The notes under the pieces: generated by a model
Told to the model about the DNA's origin: nothing
Databases searched by the model: none
What the model saw: only the letters and a program-made list of their open reading frames with translations
Source: Absidia repens
Taxonomy: Eukaryota; Mucoromycota; Mucoromycetes; Mucorales; Cunninghamellaceae
Direction of reading: 5' to 3'
Length of the DNA stretch: 64,000 nucleotides
NCBI GenBank assembly: GCA_002105175.1
Contig: MCGE01000027.1
Location: forward strand, 62,001 to 126,000
Shown here: positions 58,704-64,000 of the stretch, one piece after another
Layout of the letters: the number at the start of each line of letters is the position of its first letter
How positions within the stretch are numbered: the first letter of the stretch is position 1
Translations under genes and position numbers: made by a program

Positions 58704-60892
58704 CTATTTTTTGAGGGAATGTTGTTTGATAAATACAGTGGCACATACATTCAAACACGCAACACCAACACAAAATACAAATGCATAATGAATGGCTTGA
58801 TAATAACTATCTAATACTATTTGCAACACATCGTCGGACAAGAGTTCCCTAATCTCCATCATTGATCTTCGAGCAATATCAATAATCTATTTTAAAAAAA
58901 AATTAGTCAATTTACTGCCGTGTAGTTTCACGAGTGAACTTGTTTTGAATTTTTACCTCTTCAGCTTCAGGTCCTTGGATATTTTGGGTAAGAAGATACT
59001 TGACTACACCTTGAAAGATTGCCTGGGATGCGCATAAACCAATGACTCCACCAGTCGACCGGAAAAGATAAGATACTGAAGTCATTGTTGCCATGTCTAT
59101 GTTATATATTATCACTTCAGGTTAATATAATCGTCTCAAACGCCCATTCTTTGAAATAGTTCCCTCTTCCTTTTACCTTTTGGTTTCACACAAGACAGCA
59201 TGGCAACTAACGCAGTTGTCAAAATTGACCCAGTGGCAAAGCCATCGGCGGCTAGACAAGGATACATTACCCAACTAGGCTTCGTTGACCAAGTACTGTA
59301 GCAAATCATGGACGCAAGCTGAAGAGATGCAGCAAAGTTAAGATAATATTTGTATTCACCAGTGCGGTTCATATGCACGCCAGCATACAAAGAACCCAAG
59401 GATCCAGCGATCACTTTTGGTAAAAACATAAAACCTGATTCAGAAGGTGAGTAGTTCAGTAATGCCTATAATGAAGTAAAGGCAAATCAGGTTAAATTCC
59501 CATTTTTTCTGAAACCACTTGTCTTATATCTTTACCTGGAAATACAGAGGTGTGATAAAAGTACTGGCAAAGGAGCAAACCACGGCACAAAAGTTGGAAA
59601 CGGCACAAGCCATAGGAGTACGACTAGTAACAATATACCAGGGCATCAAAGGAAGTTCAGCGTAGTTTTTTTCGACGATCAAAAAGAGAATGCACAAAAC
59701 AACAAACGCTGCCAATAAGGAAAGTACCAATGGGTCAGACCAAGGTCGAGAGTTACCACCCATAGATGTTGCCATCATAAAAGCCAAATAGCAGATACAA
59801 TCAAAATAGCGCCCATGTAATCAATATTTTGAATTCTCTTCCTTGTAGATCCTTCGCCGACTCGATCTTCCAATTCCAAGTTGTAATCCGTCAATTTCCA
59901 AGTCGACACATATATCGAGATGAGAAGGAAAGGAAGGTTGATGTAAAAGCAATAACGCCATCCAATAGCGTCTGTCAGCCAACCACCCAAAGGACTCCCA
60001 ACAAGAGCGCCTGTAGCGTACCATATGTTTGCATAACCTTGATATTTGCCCCTTTCCCGTAATGTCACCAAATCACTAGTGATCACTGCAGACATCTATA
60101 AATAATGATATGAGCTTCATGATGTAATCACACACAGATATATATATATATACTTACTGTATTTAATCCACCGCCACCTATACCAGCCACAGTTCTTGCA
60201 ATCACCAAAGTCCAAAGATCAGTTGCCATACCGCACATTAAAGAGCCAATAAAGAAAAATACGACGGAAAACTGAAGTGTCGTCTTCCGGCCAAAAGCAT
60301 CCGAAAGTCGTCCATCTAGTTTGTAAATAAAAGAACACCACATTTAACATATTGCGGTATTTAACACAGCATACTCGACTTACATAAAGGTTGGAGCGCA
60401 GTAAAACTCAACATATAAGAAGTAGCCACCCAAATGATATCATTAGACCTACGTTGATAAAGACAATAATAAAAAAAGGTTAGTGACGTGAGTTTGAATC
60501 TAAATACTCTTGGTTTAAGCTATTTCCTATGTTCAGTACCTGCGGAATTCAGTACCAATTTTAGGATATACTGTTGCTATAATACTACCATCTAAAGAAG
60601 CAAGCCCAACACCAACCCACAATCTAATAACAATAATAACGTAAAGTTGTTAGAAAAGCGATCATAGTGTGTTTATGTTCACAGTTTACCCAACGAGAAT
60701 GGTATACAGATTGACACCATTCAAAATTTTGTTAATAGTTTCTTGTCGATCGATTTCAGTCGAGTCAGGAGTGGAAGTGACAACCTGTGGTCCGGCATCA
60801 TTGTTGTCCGTTGCTTTATACCCTGCTGTATGTGTTTTTTGTGTTTCCGACCCAAGCAAACCAGTAGCTTCTTCGTTTTGAGCCATGACCAT
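58704..60892 (-). CDS. MFS transporter, Fnx1/Vba-like (DHA2-type), apparent frameshift
   Basis: At least nine exons. The cytosolic N-terminus is acidic. Helix 1 begins at ILVGLWVGVGLASLDGSIIA, followed by SNDIIWVATSYMLSFTALQP, the MFS loop GRLSDAFGRKTTL, ARTVAGIGGGGLNT, MSAVITSDLVTLRERGKYQG, and GSPLGGWLTDAIGWRYCFYI (motif C plus the DHA2 WRW/Y-type block). This resembles the vacuolar basic amino acid/multidrug Fnx1 and Vba proteins with 14 helices. After DYMGAILIVSAIWLL the frame runs into a TGA near 59783, and the family sequence (LAFMMATSMGGNSRPW) resumes one frame over with no possible intron between. Either the gene is broken or one base is wrong in the assembly. Later exons look intact to the TAG at 58704. 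A second in-frame ATG at 60886 could be the start. Confidence 0.82.
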
Positions 60893-61589
60893 CCCTCGTA
60901 TTGCAAAAAAAAAAAAAAAAAAAAAAAAAGGAAAGGAAAAAACGAGGAAGAAAAATAAAATTTAAAGCAAAACCTTTTTTTTTTGAAGCTCGGTATTTTT
61001 TTCTATAAAAAAATTAGGGCATTCTTTATCCCGACTATTCGGGCAAAATTACCCAATCTGATGGGGCCAAAGGAAAAAGTTTGCAAAGCTTATCTGTTCA
61101 CTTTTTATAGTGAGAAACTGATGATTGATAAATTTATAAACTTTTGATAATCTCAAATCTTGTTTCCGGGCGGGGCTACACTACGTCTTCCCCAAAGTCA
61201 AAATGGGGTTTGCGGGATTTAAACATTTACTCGCATCCAAAATAGTGATCTACATATATGTATGACTGGGTGTCAGGAGGGAGCAGAATCTTTGATGGCA
61301 TGGGATTGGACACCTTCGCCATTTTTGCACTATAAATCGGTGCCCGCAAGGCTTGGACCCGTCGTTTTATCGATTGACTTTTTTGTGCGCGGAAAGAACA
61401 CAACACTGTTTGGGTTTCTATGTATTTTTTCAAAACACCGTGCACGTTCGATATAATGAACTCCATATATGCAGCATACCTAGTAGATAGCTAGGCTGAC
61501 GCTCTTGGGAGGGGGTAGTCATAATGGGTAAACTAGAAAGTAGGTATTTGATAGTCTACTCGATCACTATATGACAGGTCTGAAAATTG
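60893..61589. other. Spacer upstream of MFS gene
   Basis: Holds an A run at 60905-60928 and the motif TGCGGGATTTAAACATTT at 61211-61228. Short ORFs here have no support. Confidence 0.5.
61211..61228 (-). promoter_or_regulatory. GCGGGATTTAAAC motif upstream of MFS gene
   Basis: TGCGGGATTTAAACATTT, 319 bp upstream of the first ATG on the minus strand. Same motif family. Confidence 0.35.
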
Positions 61590-62376
61590 TAATCGAAAGT
61601 CATATTTTATTTGAAGGAATATATCCATGTAAGAGCATGGGTTCATTGTAACAAGGGAGATAGTGGAGGTAGTACGAAGCAGACTATTAACTGAAGGATC
61701 TTTAACATTTATCTAAAGGGATAATTGTAGAAATGGATTTAATACTGAACTCATGAGAAAGAATAAGGTGACACCTGTTATCGAAGCACAACAACGGTCA
61801 ACACTAACCAAAAAAGCTAATGTTAGTAAAAAGGGATCTATTGCACAAGATATGGGGGAACCTAATGGCACGTTTTTCATTGAAGTATTTACATATTTTA
61901 TTCATGTATAGAAACAAACTACGAAAAAATTAACACTAAACTAAGCTAGTGAGGTCTACAGAAAGGCCAAAACATAAGAGAGATCATCCATTGCCGTATG
62001 TAAATGAAATCACTTGTACTATACAAGGAAGGATAGAGAGTACTGGGACATTTTTTCATTGAAGCAAGTAAAAAGAGGCATGTGTTATGCAAATATATAT
62101 TCAAACTATGGACAAACTAACGCTAAACTATGCTAATGAGGCCCCCCCAAAAAAAATCAACTAAATGGTGGTCCAAAATCCAGAATCCAAAATGAAAGGG
62201 TTTCCCCATGCATTTTATAATCCCTGAGGTGAAGACCCTTCTAAACTAGTACTGACACTAATCTAAGATCACCATAACCTCAAAAAGGCTAAATGATGAA
62301 GAAAAAAAAAGAAGAGAGAGAGCGGGAAAATAAAAACAAACGAAAATAAATGTTCACGTGGGCGGGATTTGAAAGC
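61590..62376 (-). repeat. Dispersed repeat family 1, copy D
   Basis: The longest copy, with several degenerate ~100-bp units (TTATTTGAAG.../CATTGAAGTA.../CATTGAAGCAAG...), the core with a hairpin at 62195-62240, and the GTGGGCGGGATTTGAAAG end at 62358-62375 preceded by CACGTG. Same orientation as A and C. Confidence 0.75.
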
Positions 62377-62384
62377 GTGGGGGT

Positions 62385-62705
62385 TTTTTTTGATCACTCC
62401 ATGACGCAACTTCCATAATGCTTTTGTACAACCTTTCATTATAAAATATTGTAGTTTATCGCCCATCTGCTGTATAGTAGAATAATTTGCCATGCGCCTT
62501 AGAATAGCTTGTCCCTTAGTATTCTTTACGTTATGTTTACTCTATTTACAATAAAAAAATATTTGTATGCTTTCCATGAACGACTTCAATGGGTTATGGC
62601 ATACCATGTACATTGATATCACATAAAGAAATTCTTCAAATAGGACTGGTATACATTGCTATCATAGACGTTTAGTTCCAATGTCCAGGAACCTACACCC
62701 ACCCA
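62385..62705 (+). repeat. Dispersed repeat family 2, copy 2
   Basis: Matches 21876-22175 in the same orientation. It starts right after the motif end of family 1 copy D. Noncoding as far as seen. Confidence 0.6.
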
Positions 62706-64000
62706 CACTTCCTCCTCAGCCTCGAAAATCATTCCCCGTATTTCTCGACTTCATGATACATAGCACGAAGATAATAAAGACTATGGGTATCATAAAACAT
62801 GGTACATGGGCGCGTGCAAACACCAACCCGCGACATCCAGCAGAAGTGTGAAAATATTGAAAGTGCTTTTTTTCTTAATTTGGGAGTGTAGAGACTCAAG
62901 TCCTACCCTTTATTCACGACTTTGAAGATATAGTGCCCTATTTTATAATGATACCATAACAGAAAAGAAACATATCGTTAGTTATCAAGGTCGGATGCAC
63001 TAATTTTGAGCTGACAAATGGCATCCTTGATACTAGACTAAGATTTGTCACTGTCCTGCATGTCGTAGAAGTAGTGTTCTTCACCCAAAATATGTTGGGG
63101 TAGGTGTTTGAAATTTTAACTGGTGTTAAAAAACCAGGGGCAAAAAAAAAAAAAAAAATAGACTGGAAAGGTACGAATAATAATCCTTAAGAAGTCAGAG
63201 GCATGTATATCATTAAGTATGGTGGTGATATCTTTGTATTGCTTTTGATGACGCAGTTCTTATTACGCTATTTGTCTTCCCTGTCCTTGATATACATTAT
63301 TATGAACGTGTATCAACGTACATACCCTCTAATACCGAACATTGGTCCGTTCATTGATTAACCCTCTTTTTTTTAGAGCGGATCAACTGTATGTTTTTAA
63401 TTGTGAAGATTTTTCATCTATTTCCAATTCATTTTTCTCCATCGTCCACTCAAATGCCCTTCCCGTTCAGTAAAAACAGATTATCCAATATTGTACTACC
63501 CTTCTATAGTAAGTTTCAGTGGCAAAATATTCTGCCAAAAAAGAAAAGGATTCCGAAGAAAAAAAGGTGATCGGTACCATGACATTTTCGGGTGTATCTT
63601 GAAATAAAAATAAAAACAACCCACCCAACGTCTTTTCAAGGTCAGCCCTCGACAGACACACAAACAACAACAATAGCAGAAACAGAACAAATGAGATGTA
63701 CCATTCTGCTTCAGGTAGCTCCGCTGCGATGTTACACGCAAGTGGCACACGTATGCCTTTTTTTCTTAACATGCCTTGACAACCTACTCACAAAAATAAA
63801 CATGATAACAATCCAAGAAAAAAAAAACACAATACAAAGACAATAAACAGAAATAGATGATTTCAAAGTGACCTTTTTATGTACAATAAAAAAATAAGAA
63901 TAAACAAATGAATTAAAAAAATACAGTTTTCAAGGAATACAAGAATATGATATGAATAATAATAAAAAAAGGCATGACATAAATAAGGGGATGTAAGAGA
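62706..64000. other. Window end, no gene seen
   Basis: AT-rich sequence. The 101-codon minus-strand ORF at 63467-63772 has no recognised similarity or splice support. Poly-A-signal-like strings (AATAAA) near 63895 might belong to a gene beyond the edge. Confidence 0.45.

Noticed and set aside
63467..63772. 101-codon minus-strand ORF with a hydrophobic stretch
   Set aside because: No start context, no splice partners, no similarity; hydrophobicity comes from T-rich sequence.

Overview
The window looks like nuclear DNA from a Mucoromycota-type fungus (Mucorales or close), an assignment inferred from protein families and gene structure rather than from any rRNA marker. It is AT-rich. Genes are split by many short GT-AG introns, often with long T runs before the 3' splice site. 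Several families are fungal or mainly fungal: an Stf2/Tma10-like protein, a Shr3-type permease chaperone, a BRE4-type (ArAE-2) transporter, a Pbs2-type MAPKK, an Lrg1-type LIM-RhoGAP and a Fnx1/Vba-type MFS carrier. No rRNA, tRNA, CRISPR array or autonomous transposon was seen.

Layout. 0.2-7.4 kb: Stf2/Tma10-like (+), Vma22/CCDC115 (-), Shr3-like (-) and a large BRE4-family membrane protein (+), the last two divergent from a 191-bp spacer. 7.4-9.2 kb: spacer with a 55-T tract and repeat copy A. 9.2-14.1 kb: UDP-GlcNAc pyrophosphorylase (-), a Golgi-type glycosyltransferase (-) and ETF beta (+). 15.5-20.1 kb: LARP1 (+) and the ubiquitin-E2 variant Mms2 (+). 20-22.7 kb: repeat copy B and a second repeat family. 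22.7-31 kb: Pex5 (-), a Tom5-like peptide (+), a Pbs2-like MAPKK (-) and Ras (+). 32.2-42.2 kb: a secreted precursor with repeated Kex2-type sites, a degraded gene, a mitoribosomal protein (-), a two-BTB protein whose 3' end looks frameshifted, and a small secreted protein. 42.2-47.6 kb: repeat copy C and a peroxisomal acyl-CoA thioesterase (-). 47.6-55.5 kb: an RS-domain/RNase H-like/Pro-Gln-rich protein of unfamiliar architecture, then an Lrg1-like three-LIM RhoGAP. 56.4-60.9 kb: an orphan coiled-coil membrane protein (-) and an MFS transporter (-) with an apparent frameshift. 60.9-64 kb: spacer with repeat copy D.

How genes fit together. Pex5 and the thioesterase ending in AKL are an import receptor and a likely cargo. 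ETF beta, the Tom5-like peptide, the mS25-like protein and the Stf2-like protein all point to mitochondria or energy metabolism. UAP1 supplies UDP-GlcNAc for chitin and glycans. Ras, the Pbs2-like kinase and the RhoGAP are signalling or morphogenesis genes. None of these forms an operon-like cluster.

Most notable: (1) a dispersed repeat in four copies, each with a conserved hairpin core and a promoter-like CCGCC/TTTAAA end; (2) the same CCGCC/TTTAAA motif upstream of about a dozen genes; (3) an RS/RNase H-like fusion protein that seems to have lost catalytic residues; (4) a candidate kexin-processed peptide precursor; (5) several apparent frameshifts.
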